A DNA stretch of 64,000 bases from Rhodospirillum centenum SW (GTDB taxonomy: Bacteria; Pseudomonadota; Alphaproteobacteria; Azospirillales; Azospirillaceae). Shown here one piece after another: positions 32,500-45,135 of this stretch (the first letter of the stretch is position 1; every line of letters starts with the position of its first letter). A program made the position numbers and the translations under genes. Below the pieces are notes generated by a model. It was not told the DNA's origin. It saw only the letters and a list, made by a program, of their open reading frames with translations, and did no database searches. The DNA is taken from contig NC_011420.2 in NCBI RefSeq assembly GCF_000016185.1, forward strand, positions 2,829,001 through 2,893,000. Reading direction: 5' to 3'.

Positions 32500-32850
32500 T
32501 CAGGCCGCGACGGCGCCGGCCGCTTCGGCCGGCAGTTCCAGCCCGACGCGCAGGCCGTCCAGCTCCACCCGCTCCAGGCAGCGGGCGAGCGCGCCGCGGG
32601 GATCGGCCTCGGCCGCGCGACCGGGCAGCACCACGGCGAAGGCCGGGCAGCGGCCGGCCCCGCGCAGGGCCCCCTCCACCGCCTCGTCCAGCCCGCCCCG
32701 CATCCGGCGCCACGCGACGGCAGCGCCCGACCGGCCGGGACGGCCGACGGCCAGCGCGATGCGCATGCCGGTGGACGGATCGGTGTAGACGGTCAGGCTG
32801 GCCTGGGGCGGCAGGACGGACGGGGTGGACAGGACAGGCAGGGCGGACAT
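32500..32850 (-). CDS. Hypothetical protein, 116 aa
   Basis: No family recognised. MSALPVLSTPSVLPPQASLT leads into VYTDPSTGMRIALAVGR and a mixed alpha/beta segment (EGALRGAGRCPAFAVVLPGRAAEADPRGALARCLERVELDGLRVGLEL). It has no membrane segment. The start at 32850 is the only reasonable ATG. The gene precedes the ACT-like gene on the same strand and is divergent from the Lrp-type regulator, so its promoter is shared with or next to that of the regulator. Confidence 0.55.
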   Translation of the reverse strand: MSALPVLSTPSVLPPQASLTVYTDPSTGMRIALAVGRPGRSGAAVAWRRMRGGLDEAVEGALRGAGRCPAFAVVLPGRAAEADPRGALARCLERVELDGLRVGLELPAEAAGAVAA

Positions 32851-32998
32851 GGCGGGCTCTCCGGAAACGGGCCGCGGAAGGCGCGGCGGCGACCCCGGAA
32901 AGCTAGCGCCGGCGCCGGGAAAAATGTTTGCGTAGTTGAAGGCTGACGCGGATTTCCTGCATGATCCATGCGGTAACATCGGCTTCAGGGGAAAAATC

Positions 32999-33484
32999 AT
33001 GTCCAGGGAGACGCCGAAGGATCTGGACCGCACCGACTGGCGCATCCTGGACCACCTTCAGAAGGACGGGGCCGCCACGGCGGCGGAAGTGGCGGAGCGG
33101 GTGGGGCTGTCGCAGTCGCCCTGCTGGCGCCGCATCCAGCGGCTGGAGGGGATGGGGGTGATCCGCCGCCGGGTGGCGCTGCTGGACCGCAAGCGGCTGG
33201 GGCTGAACGTGCTGATCTTCAGCCACGTCAAGCTGGAGGCGCACAGCGGCGACCGGCTGGAGGAGTTCCGCGACGCCATCCGCCGCATCCCCGAGGTGCA
33301 GGAATGCTTCGTGCTGATGGGGCAGGTGGATTTCCTGCTCCGCATCGTCGCCGCCGATATCGAGGCCTATGAGAAGCTGTTCTTCGAGAAGCTGTCGAAG
33401 CTGCCCGGCGTGCGGGAGATCAACTCCATGATCGCCGTCTCCGCCATGAAGGAGACGACGGAGCTGCCGCTGCCGATGCCCTGA
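32999..33484 (+). CDS. Lrp/AsnC-family regulator, probable KynR
   Basis: A 161-residue Lrp/AsnC regulator. Residues 1-60 form the helix-turn-helix (LDRTDWRILDHLQKDGAATA, then GLSQSPCWRRIQRLEGMGVI), and 70-155 the RAM ligand-binding domain (NVLIFSHVKLEAHS; VQECFVLMGQVDFLLRIVA). The start at 32999 has GGGG about eight bases upstream; a TTG start at 32936 would only add an atypical extension. It lies next to kynA, as KynR does near kyn genes in Pseudomonas, so kynurenine is the likely effector. That link is inferred from position. Confidence 0.82.
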   Translation: MSRETPKDLDRTDWRILDHLQKDGAATAAEVAERVGLSQSPCWRRIQRLEGMGVIRRRVALLDRKRLGLNVLIFSHVKLEAHSGDRLEEFRDAIRRIPEVQECFVLMGQVDFLLRIVAADIEAYEKLFFEKLSKLPGVREINSMIAVSAMKETTELPLPMP

Positions 33485-33508
33485 GCGGCGGGATCGCAGG
33501 CCCCCCGG

Positions 33509-34417
33509 TCAGAGCGCCGTGCGGACGCTGCGCAGGTCGGGAAAGAAGCTCTGGTCCAGCGCCCGCACCAGATAGCTGGCGCCGGCGGTGCCGCCGGTGC
33601 CGGTCTTGAAGCCGATGATGCGCTCCACCGTCTTCATGTGGCTGAAGCGCCACTGTTGGAAGCGCCAGTCCAGATCCACCAGCTTCTCCGCCAGTTCGTA
33701 CAGGTCCCAGTGCCGCTCCGTGTCGCGGTAGACGGCGAGCCATGCCGCCTCCACCGCCGCATCGGGCCGGTAGGGCAGGCGCCAGTCCCGCTCCAGCCGG
33801 TCGTCGGGAAGGGCGAAGCCGCGCCGGGCCAGCAGGCGCAGGCAGTCGTCATAGAGCGACGGCGCCGCCAGCACGGCCTGGAGATCGGCGTACACCTCCG
33901 GCTCCCGGCGGTGGACCTCGGCCAGCCGGGCGTTGCGGTTGCCCAGCAGGTACTCCAGCAGCCGGTACTGCCAGGACTGGAAGCCGCTGGACTGTCCCAG
34001 ACAGGACCGGAACCGCCCGTAGTCCGCCGGGGTCAGGGTGGACAGCACCTCCCAGCCCTGGATCATCTGGCGCTGCACCTGCGCCACCCGCGCCAGCATC
34101 TTGAAGGCGGGACCCAGCCGGTCGGCCCGGATGGCAGCCTGGGTGCCGCGCAACTCATGCAGGCTGAGCTTCAGCCACAGCTCGGTCACCTGATGGATCA
34201 GGATGAACAGCAGCTCGTCATGGGCGTCGGAGCGGGGATGCTGGGCGGCCAGCAGCGTGTCGAGCCCGAGATAGGCGCCGTAGCTGAGGTCGGGCCGCAG
34301 ATGCGCGCCGCCGTCGGACGGATCGTCGGCACCGGGCGCCGGAGCGGCAGGAGGCGGTCTGACAGGCGACAGGCTGGCAGGCGACGGGCTGACAGGCGAC
34401 GGGGGCTCGGCGGTCAT
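33509..34417 (-). CDS. kynA: Tryptophan 2,3-dioxygenase
   Basis: Haem enzyme of about 302 residues opening the indole ring of tryptophan to N-formylkynurenine, the first step of the pathway completed by kynB and kynU. Seen: LSYGAYLGLDTLLAAQHP, DELLFILIHQVTELWLKL (His near the haem site), SGFQSWQYRLLEYLLGN and WRFSHMKTVERIIGFKTGTGGT. The first 40 residues are a Pro/Ser-rich extension built on short repeats. Two ATGs, 34429 and 34417, are possible; the second has GGA at better spacing. Confidence 0.92.
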   Translation of the reverse strand: MTAEPPSPVSPSPASLSPVRPPPAAPAPGADDPSDGGAHLRPDLSYGAYLGLDTLLAAQHPRSDAHDELLFILIHQVTELWLKLSLHELRGTQAAIRADRLGPAFKMLARVAQVQRQMIQGWEVLSTLTPADYGRFRSCLGQSSGFQSWQYRLLEYLLGNRNARLAEVHRREPEVYADLQAVLAAPSLYDDCLRLLARRGFALPDDRLERDWRLPYRPDAAVEAAWLAVYRDTERHWDLYELAEKLVDLDWRFQQWRFSHMKTVERIIGFKTGTGGTAGASYLVRALDQSFFPDLRSVRTAL

Positions 34418-34529
34418 GGGTCGTTCCATCCGAAACGGGATGGGCGAGTATCGGTGCTTCCGCCGGGCTGGAAAAGGAAAAGGCGCAGCGGCCGCCGCCG
34501 ATGCGCCTTTTCCGGCAAGACGGAAAACC

Positions 34530-35330
34530 CTACCGGCCGGCGGACTCCAGAATGAAGCGGCGGTTCAGCGGCTGGAGCGGCCGGGCATTGTCGTCGTAGA
34601 GTGCGGCGAACTGCCCGATCTGCGCGTCAGACGCGGTGACCGGCTGCTTGTAGGTGATCCAGTGGACCACCTCGGAGCAGGGCGGCGTGGTCAGCGAGCC
34701 CTCATAGCGGAAATAGGCCGGGTCCGCCGGCAGCAGCCCGGCCGGATCGACCGCGACCGGGGCGGGGGCCGTGCCCTCCTGCGCCGGCATCGCCGCCCAG
34801 ACGGCGTCCAGCACGGGGCTGGCGGCCCCGGGGACGATCATCACGCCCAGCACGGCCAGCTCGCCCGTCGCGGCGTTGCGGTGGACCAGATGCAGCTCCA
34901 TCGGCGCGCGCTTGCCGTCCACGGCGTGCTCGCTGGGATGATGGAAGTGGAACTGGACCAGATCGTAGCGCCCGCCTTCCAGCTCGATGAAGGAACCGGG
35001 CGCGGCGTTGGCCTGGATGGTGTGGCCGTTGTTCACCACCTGCATCGGCCCGGCCTGGTAGTGGACGGCGACGGGGCCCAGCGTCGCCGGGACGGGGTGC
35101 ACGATGTCCACCGGCGACTGCGCCCGGCCCGCCTCGCAGGCGGCGAAGTCGGTGGACAGGCGGCCCCACTCGGCGGGGCCGCCGGCGCCGGCATAGCCCC
35201 AGTGGGCATGGTCGTGCTCGGACGCGCCGGCAGCGGCAAGGGAGAGGACGCCGGAAAGGGCGAGGGCGGAGGTCGCCAGCGCAAGGCGCCGGGCAAGGGG
35301 CGGGGCAAGGGGCGGGAAGGTCATGGGCAT
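34530..35330 (-). CDS. cah: Alpha-class carbonic anhydrase, periplasmic
   Basis: A 266-residue alpha-carbonic anhydrase. A signal peptide (LALATSALALSGVLSLAAAGASE) precedes HWGYAGAGGPAEWG, QSPVDI, the zinc ligands in FHFHHPSEH and ELHLVH, and SLTTPPCSE with the conserved Cys and Thr. It hydrates CO2 in the periplasm. A GTG immediately upstream at 35333 is an alternative start. It stands alone, with no bicarbonate transporter nearby. Confidence 0.92.
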   Translation of the reverse strand: MPMTFPPLAPPLARRLALATSALALSGVLSLAAAGASEHDHAHWGYAGAGGPAEWGRLSTDFAACEAGRAQSPVDIVHPVPATLGPVAVHYQAGPMQVVNNGHTIQANAAPGSFIELEGGRYDLVQFHFHHPSEHAVDGKRAPMELHLVHRNAATGELAVLGVMIVPGAASPVLDAVWAAMPAQEGTAPAPVAVDPAGLLPADPAYFRYEGSLTTPPCSEVVHWITYKQPVTASDAQIGQFAALYDDNARPLQPLNRRFILESAGR

Positions 35331-35468
35331 CACCCGTGAAGTTGACCGTCGGAACCCGGCGCCGACGGCGCGGGTCCCTCACGGTCTACCTCCAACGGGT
35401 AAAGAATACCCTCTCCAAACGGGCGGACGCGGCCCGCATCGCGGGAATGACCGGCGGGCCGGGAGGAG

Positions 35469-37374
<1,906 letters not shown>

Positions 37375-37377
37375 TCC

Positions 37378-37394
37378 GGCTGCCGCAGGCAGCC
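37378..37394 (+). terminator. Short hairpin after glnZ
   Basis: GGCTGCC-GCA-GGCAGCC is a perfect seven-pair stem 4 bp after the glnZ stop. It has no T-run, so it may be a weak terminator or a 3' stabilising stem. It suits a monocistronic glnZ transcript. Confidence 0.5.
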
Positions 37395-37827
37395 CGACGG
37401 GCAAACCAGGGGCAGGGTCCCGGGGCCGGCTGCAGATGCGGCCGCCACCCGGCGGCGCTGCCCCTTTTCCGTATCGCTCCGCCTTGCGGCCTCTCCTTGC
37501 CGCCTCGGGCCGCCGGCATCGCCTCGGGCGGTCGGCCCTGCATGCCGCCACCGGCCCGATCCTTAAGCGGGGGTTACAGGGAATCCAGGCCCCTGCGGCC
37601 GTTTTCCCGTCACTTATCCACAGGGAATACCCCGTTTCCGGCGCGATTTCGTGAATCGGATCAATGGGTTAGCGCAGTTTTCAACGCTTTTCTCAGCAAC
37701 TGTCCACAAGCGACGGATTCGGCAGGGCTTTTCCGGGCGCCCCGGTCTTGTGCCCCGGCGCCCGCCCGGGTAAACTCGTTTTCGTTTCGTACCCGCTGCT
37801 CCCCGCATCGCCCGTGGATGACCGCAG
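37395..37827. other. 433-bp gap with a DnaA box, no gene
   Basis: No credible reading frame is present. The left part is GC-rich. The right part (37600-37720) is relatively AT-rich and holds a perfect DnaA box, TTATCCACA at 37614-37622, and a partial one, TGTCCACAA, near 37701. It probably contains the aat promoter. DnaA could bind here and regulate aat, or the site could be a titration site. Confidence 0.5.
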
Positions 37828-39054
37828 ATGACCGGCGCGTCGCCGTCGCAGGCCCCGATGCCGACGGGGAACCCCCGGCTTGAGGGACTGACCGACTATC
37901 CCTTCACCCGGCTGGCCGCGCTGCTGGCCGGTGTGCCGCCGCGCGCCAACCTGGAACCGCTGAGCCTGGCCGTGGGGGAACCGCAGCACGCCCCGCCGGC
38001 CCTGCTGACGGAGGCGTTGCAGGCGAACGCCCGTCTCTGGGGCCGTTACCCGCCCGTGGCCGGCACGCCGGAATTCCGCGCCGCCGTCGGCGACTGGCTG
38101 GAGCGGCGCTATGCCCTGCCGCCGGGCTTCGTGGACCGGGAAACGGGCATCCTGCCCGTCGCCGGCACGCGCGAGGCGCTGTTCCAGTTGCCGCTGCTGA
38201 CCGTGCCGGAGCGCCGGGCCGGCCGCCGGCCGGCAGTGCTGATCCCCGACCCGTTCTATGCGGTGTACGAGGGGGCGGCGGCCATGGCCGGGGCGGAGCC
38301 GGTGTTCCTGCCGGCCTTCGCCGATACCGGGTTCCTGCCGGACCTGGACGCCATCCCGGCCGAGGTGCTGGAGCGCACGGCGCTGTTCTTTCTCTGCACG
38401 CCCGCGAACCCGCAGGGCGCCGTGGCCGACCTGGACTATCTGCGCAGGGCCCTGGCGCTGGCCCGCGCCTACGGCTTCGTCCTGGCGGTGGACGAATGCT
38501 ATGCCGAGATCTGGGACAGGGCGGCACCCCCCGGCGCGCTGGAGGCGGCCCGGGAGACGGGGAGCACGGCCGGTCTCGTGGTGCTGCATTCGCTGTCCAA
38601 GCGGTCCAGCGCCGCCGGCCTGCGCTCCGGCTTCATCGCCGGCGACCCCGGATTGTTGCAGCGCTTCGCCCGGCTGCGCAGCTATTCCTGTGCCGGCACC
38701 CCGCTGCCGGCCCTGGCCGCGGCCACGGCGCTCTGGCGCGACGAGGCGCATGTGGAGGAGAACCGCCGCCTTTACCGCGCCAAGGTCGATGCGGCAGACT
38801 CCGTCCTGGCCGGGCGGTTCGGGTTCTACCGCCCGCCGGGCGGCTTCTTCCTGTGGCTGGACGTGGGCGACGGGGAGGCGGCGGCCCGGACCCTGTGGCG
38901 GGAGGCGGCGATCCGCGTCCTGCCGGGTGCCTACCTGTCGCGGTCCGATGCCGATGGCGGCAACCGCGGCCGGCCCTATGTCCGTGTCGCGCTGGTGCAT
39001 GACGCGGAGACCGTGGCCCGCGCCTGCGAGCGGATCGCCCGCCTGCTGGGCTGA
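37828..39054 (+). CDS. aat: Class I/II aminotransferase (Aat/DapC-like)
   Basis: PLP-dependent fold type I aminotransferase of 408 residues. LTDYPFTRLAALLAGV and LSLAVGEPQHAPP form the N-terminal arm; YPPVAGTPEFRAAV, PFYAVYEGAA, CTPANPQGAV and DECYAEIW are substrate and PLP-binding blocks; SLSKRSSAAGLRSGF carries the PLP Lys near residue 258. It resembles N-succinyldiaminopimelate aminotransferase (DapC) and the Aat protein encoded beside Azospirillum glnZ, so a role in lysine/wall precursor synthesis is likely but unproven. It is followed by a GC-rich inverted repeat. Confidence 0.85.
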   Translation: MTGASPSQAPMPTGNPRLEGLTDYPFTRLAALLAGVPPRANLEPLSLAVGEPQHAPPALLTEALQANARLWGRYPPVAGTPEFRAAVGDWLERRYALPPGFVDRETGILPVAGTREALFQLPLLTVPERRAGRRPAVLIPDPFYAVYEGAAAMAGAEPVFLPAFADTGFLPDLDAIPAEVLERTALFFLCTPANPQGAVADLDYLRRALALARAYGFVLAVDECYAEIWDRAAPPGALEAARETGSTAGLVVLHSLSKRSSAAGLRSGFIAGDPGLLQRFARLRSYSCAGTPLPALAAATALWRDEAHVEENRRLYRAKVDAADSVLAGRFGFYRPPGGFFLWLDVGDGEAAARTLWREAAIRVLPGAYLSRSDADGGNRGRPYVRVALVHDAETVARACERIARLLG

Positions 39055-39156
39055 CGCCCGCCGGGGTGCGGACCCCCGGGCGGGGGCCGGCGCGGCGCCG
39101 CGCCCGGAACAGAAACGCCGGACCCCGGCAGCGGCCCGGACGCGCGTACTGCCTGG

Positions 39157-39204
39157 ACCGCCTGATGACTGAATTGCCTGACGACTGGATTGCCTGACGA
39201 CTGG
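39157..39204. repeat. Three 16-bp tandem repeats between aat and ftsK
   Basis: ATTGCCTGACGACTGG occurs twice in tandem (39173 and 39189), preceded by a diverged copy ACCGCCTGATGACTGA. They lie about 90 bp before the ftsK start. The remainder of the gap shows no gene. Confidence 0.8.
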
Positions 39205-39295
39205 ACCCGTAGCCCGACAGCCTGCGTTCCGATGCCCTGCACCCCGACCCCACCAGCCCGATCCCACCGGCGACGACCTTTCCCTGGATGACAGC

Positions 39296-42028
<2,733 letters not shown>

Positions 42029-42053
42029 CCCGGACGGGACAGGGCCGGTCGCG

Positions 42054-42063
42054 GGCGGCTGGT
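42054..42063. repeat. Target-site duplication, left copy
   Basis: GGCGGCTGGT directly precedes the left end of the insertion sequence and is repeated exactly at 43331-43340 after its right end. Confidence 0.85.
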
Positions 42064-43330
42064 CAGGGCTTCGAATCCAAGTTAAGGGATGGCGGGGTTG
42101 AGGAGAGAGGCGAGGTAGTCGTCCGACCATCCGGCCATTTTTCGGCGCGTCTTGAGCGACTTTTGGTCGTTGGCTGCGCGGATGAGGTTGAGGGCGAAGT
42201 GGCGGACGACGGCCATGTTCTTGGCACCGTGGCCGGTTCGCAAGCGCGAGAGATCGTCCTTGAAGAGGACGTCGAGCACCCAGTGCAGCCTGTTCTCGAT
42301 GCCCCAGTGCCCGCGGACGGCGTCGGCGGCGTGTTCGGCGGTGAGCGGGGCGGAGGAGATGAAGTAGCGGGTGTCGGTCCGCGTCCGGTCGGCGATGTGG
42401 GCTGTGGTGTGGACGCGGACGATGGCGGCGACGTCGGGCAGGCGCATCTCCCCAGGAAACCGGCGCGTGCCGGAGAGCCAGTCGACCTCACGGATCACGC
42501 TCACGTGGCGTTCTTCGACCCGGCCGTGCCCCTTGTCGAGGTCGTGGTGGTGGTCAGCGCCGTCGCCGACGGCGAACGCCGCCTCGAGCTCCGCGCGCAG
42601 CGTGGGCTGGTTGGCCTTGACGGCGAGGAGGTAGTCGGCGCCCTGGCCCCGGATCGCGGCGGCGATGGTCGGGTTGGTGGCGATGGCGTCGATGGAGACG
42701 AGGGCGCCGGCCAGCCCGCCGTTCTCGCCGAGCCGATCGAGCAGCACCGGAATCGCCGCAAGCTCGTTGGCCTTGTCGGGGACCGCCTCCTGGGCGAGCA
42801 CCAGGCGGGAGGTCGTCGCGAAGGCGGATACGAGGTGGATCGGCGCGGTCCCGGCGCGGCGGTCGTGGCTGCGCCGCGAGGTCTTGCCGTCGATGGCGAC
42901 GAAGTCGGCCCGCCCCGGAAAGGTCGCACGTACCCACGCGGTGAAGGCGGCCGAGAACAGCGCCGGATCGATCCGGTTCATCAGGATCGTCAGCCACCGC
43001 TCGCCGGGAACGCCGTGCGCGTAGGGCAGATGCCGACGCAGGAACGGCAGGTGCGCCGCACCCCAGGCCGCGATGTTCTCGTAGTCGTCGCAGTCCGCCA
43101 TCGTGCCGCACACCACCAAAAGCAGGATCTCCGGCAGCGGATGCAGGATCCGCCGCTCATCCCGCGGGTCCTCTATCCGGCTGAAATGCTCCAAAAGCAC
43201 CCGAAGCCGCGACTTCGAACCCCAATCGTCCTCGTCCATGACGCCGATCCCGTGCCGTCCGATAACACCGGCCCACAGAATCAGCAGTTCCGCAATCTGT
43301 CACCCGCTGTCACATGAGTTCAGTGCCCTG
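42064..43330 (-). mobile_element. ISAs1-family insertion sequence, complete
   Basis: A 1267-bp element with imperfect terminal inverted repeats. The left end is CAGGGCTTCGAATCCAAGT and the right end, read inward, is CAGGGCACTGAACTCATGT, matching at 13 of 19 positions. It carries one intact transposase gene and is flanked by a 10-bp target duplication, as ISAs1 elements make. It lies 35 bp after the ftsK stop, in the gap before lolA, so no gene was broken. Intact ends, gene and duplication point to a recent, possibly active insertion. Confidence 0.88.
42082..43239 (-). CDS. ISAs1-family transposase
   Basis: A 385-residue DDE transposase. The N-terminal DUF4372-like region has HFSRIEDPRDERRILHPLPE and CGTMADCDDYENIAAWG. 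The first catalytic Asp is in FVAIDGKTSRRSHD, the second in ALVSIDAIATNP, and the Glu in VRGHWGIENRLHWVLDVLF. VKANQPTL is another family mark. There is no frameshift, so the enzyme should be functional. It is transcribed against ftsK and lolA. Confidence 0.93.
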   Translation of the reverse strand: MDEDDWGSKSRLRVLLEHFSRIEDPRDERRILHPLPEILLLVVCGTMADCDDYENIAAWGAAHLPFLRRHLPYAHGVPGERWLTILMNRIDPALFSAAFTAWVRATFPGRADFVAIDGKTSRRSHDRRAGTAPIHLVSAFATTSRLVLAQEAVPDKANELAAIPVLLDRLGENGGLAGALVSIDAIATNPTIAAAIRGQGADYLLAVKANQPTLRAELEAAFAVGDGADHHHDLDKGHGRVEERHVSVIREVDWLSGTRRFPGEMRLPDVAAIVRVHTTAHIADRTRTDTRYFISSAPLTAEHAADAVRGHWGIENRLHWVLDVLFKDDLSRLRTGHGAKNMAVVRHFALNLIRAANDQKSLKTRRKMAGWSDDYLASLLNPAIP

Positions 43331-43340
43331 GGCGGCTGGT
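43331..43340. repeat. Target-site duplication, right copy
   Basis: GGCGGCTGGT directly follows the right end of the insertion sequence, an exact copy of the left flank at 42054-42063. Confidence 0.85.
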
Positions 43341-43465
43341 CGGGGCGGTTGACCCGCCGCGGCCGCCCCTCCATTCTTCCACCGCCCCTCCATTCTGCCA
43401 ATGCGCCGCGCCGTGTCGGGGTCCGCGTCCGCAATCCCGCCACGATGCCCGGCCACGATACCCGC

Positions 43466-44167
43466 ATGAAGACCATTCTCTCCCCGACTGGGATCACCCC
43501 GACCGCACGACCCGGAACGGTCCGCTCCCTGCTGGCCGCGACGGTCGCCGCCGCGGCACTCGCCCTGGCCGTGCCGGCGGCCCCGGCCCGGGCCGCCCCG
43601 GCGGCATCGGAGGTCGCCCGGACGCCGGAGGTCGCGGCCGATCTGGCGCGGGTGGAGGCGTATCTGAACGGCATCGGCACCCTGCGTTCCCGCTTCCTCC
43701 AGGTCGCGGACGACGGCAGCTCGGTGAAGGGCACCTTCGCCCTGGCGCGGCCCGGGCGGATGCGGATCGACTACGACCCGCCGGTCGGCAACTTCATCGT
43801 CGCCGACGGCCGCTTCGTCTATTTCTGGGACGCCGAGCTGAAGCAGCAGTCGAACGCCCCGATCGGCAGCACCCTGGCCGACTTCCTGCTGCGCCCGCAG
43901 ATCAGCCTGTCCGGCGATGTCACCGTCACCGAGGTGGCGCATGACGGCGGCGTGCTGGAGGTGACCCTGGCCCAGACCAAGGACCCCGCCCTGGGCCGGC
44001 TGACCCTGGTGTTCGAGGAACGGCCCTTCGCCCTGCGCAAGTGGCGGGTGCTGGACGCCCAGGGGCTGACCACCGAAATCTCCCTGCTGTCCCCGGAGAC
44101 CGGGGTGGAGCTGAAGGACGAGCAGTTCTTCTTCCGCGACCCGACCCGCCGGCGGGAGCGGGACTGA
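43466..44167 (+). CDS. lolA: Outer-membrane lipoprotein carrier LolA
   Basis: A 233-residue periplasmic carrier that moves lipoproteins from LolCDE to the outer membrane. The signal peptide is LLAATVAAAALALAVPAAPARA. The mature part has VEAYLNGIGTLRSRFLQV, GTFALARPGRMRIDYDPP, FIVADGRFVYFWDAELKQ and ISLLSPETGVELKDEQFFFRDP, as in alphaproteobacterial LolA. The ATG at 43466 starts the signal peptide; another at 43445 is possible. It follows ftsK as usual, now separated from it by the insertion sequence. Confidence 0.9.
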   Translation: MKTILSPTGITPTARPGTVRSLLAATVAAAALALAVPAAPARAAPAASEVARTPEVAADLARVEAYLNGIGTLRSRFLQVADDGSSVKGTFALARPGRMRIDYDPPVGNFIVADGRFVYFWDAELKQQSNAPIGSTLADFLLRPQISLSGDVTVTEVAHDGGVLEVTLAQTKDPALGRLTLVFEERPFALRKWRVLDAQGLTTEISLLSPETGVELKDEQFFFRDPTRRRERD

Positions 44168-44252
44168 CCGTCCGTCTTTCCGGACCGTTGCGGTTCCGGC
44201 GGGGGCTGGCGCACACTCGGGACGCGCCATCCCGCTTTCCGAGACGGTCCCC

Positions 44253-45059
44253 ATGAGCCTGCCGATCCCCCCGAGCCCCTCCCGACCGGCCCCGTCCCGA
44301 CCGGCCACCATCCGGCCCCCGGTCGGCATCCCCGCCTGCGCCCGCACCCTGGGGCAGCATCCGTTCCATGTCGTCGGGGACAAGTATGTCCGCGCCGTCA
44401 GCGAAGGGGCGGGGGCGCTGCCGCTGGTGCTGCCGGCGCTGGGGGACTGGTACGACGTGGACGCCCTGCTGGACCGGCTGGACGGCCTGTTCTTCACCGG
44501 CAGCCCGTCCAACGTGCATCCCGCCGCCTACGGCCGTGCGCCGGGCACGGAAGCGCCCCCGCATGACGAGGCGCGCGACGCCACCACCCTGCCGCTGATC
44601 CGCCGCGCCCTGGAGCGGGGCGTGCCCCTGCTGGCGGTCTGCCGCGGCTTCCAGGAACTGAACGTGGCCCTGGGCGGCACCCTGCATGCGCGGGTGCAGG
44701 AGGTGCCGGGCATGATGGACCACCGCGAGGACAAGGACGCGCCGGTGGAGGTGCAGTACGGCCCCGCCCATACCGTGGCGCTGGCGCCGGAGGGGCGGCT
44801 CGCGGCTATCACCGGCCGGCGGGAGCTGCGGGTGAACTCCGTGCATTCCCAGGGCATCGACCGGCTGGCGCCGGGCCTGGTGGTGGAGGGAACGGCCCCC
44901 GACGGGCTGATCGAGGCGGTGCGGGTGGAGGGGGCGCCCTTCGCGCTGGCGGTGCAGTGGCACCCGGAATGGCGCTTCCGCGACGACCCGGCCTCCACCG
45001 CCCTGCTGGCCGCCTTCGGCGCGGCCGTCCGCGACCACGCCGCCGCACGGGGGCGGTGA
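44253..45059 (+). CDS. Class I glutamine amidotransferase-like hydrolase (PuuD-like)
   Basis: A 268-residue enzyme of the peptidase C26 group, which includes gamma-glutamyl-GABA hydrolase. The catalytic Cys is in LLAVCRGFQELNVALGG and the His/Glu in LAVQWHPEW; FFTGSPSNVHPAAYG is another family block. It probably cleaves a gamma-glutamyl amide, but no putrescine genes are nearby. The 3' end has been duplicated: its last codons recur as a 19-bp tandem copy beyond the stop. It lies between lolA and a toxin-antitoxin pair. Confidence 0.8.
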   Translation: MSLPIPPSPSRPAPSRPATIRPPVGIPACARTLGQHPFHVVGDKYVRAVSEGAGALPLVLPALGDWYDVDALLDRLDGLFFTGSPSNVHPAAYGRAPGTEAPPHDEARDATTLPLIRRALERGVPLLAVCRGFQELNVALGGTLHARVQEVPGMMDHREDKDAPVEVQYGPAHTVALAPEGRLAAITGRRELRVNSVHSQGIDRLAPGLVVEGTAPDGLIEAVRVEGAPFALAVQWHPEWRFRDDPASTALLAAFGAAVRDHAAARGR

Positions 45060-45079
45060 GGCCGCACGGGGGCGGTGAG
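45042..45079. repeat. 19-bp tandem duplication across the amidotransferase stop
   Basis: GCCGCACGGGGGCGGTGAG occurs twice back to back. The first copy holds the stop codon, so the duplication lies after it and does not alter the protein. Confidence 0.85.
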
Positions 45080-45100
45080 GCGGAGGGTGTAAAGCACGAC

Positions 45101-45131
45101 TTGACATCTTCGGAATGTAAAGCCATACATT
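45101..45131 (+). promoter_or_regulatory. Promoter and operator of the higBA pair
   Basis: TTGACA at 45101 is a perfect -35 element. AATGTA-AAGCCA-TACATT (45114-45131) is an inverted repeat whose right half, TACATT, can serve as the -10 (19-bp spacing). The operator thus overlaps the promoter, as expected for repression by the HigA antitoxin. The start of transcription would fall at or next to the toxin ATG at 45136, giving a leaderless or nearly leaderless message. Confidence 0.6.
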
Positions 45132-45135
45132 ACAG

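Noticed and set aside
37614-37622. The DnaA box after glnZ as the replication origin
   Set aside because: Only one perfect box there, and the hemE-RP001 gap has a cluster of boxes plus the conserved flanking genes.
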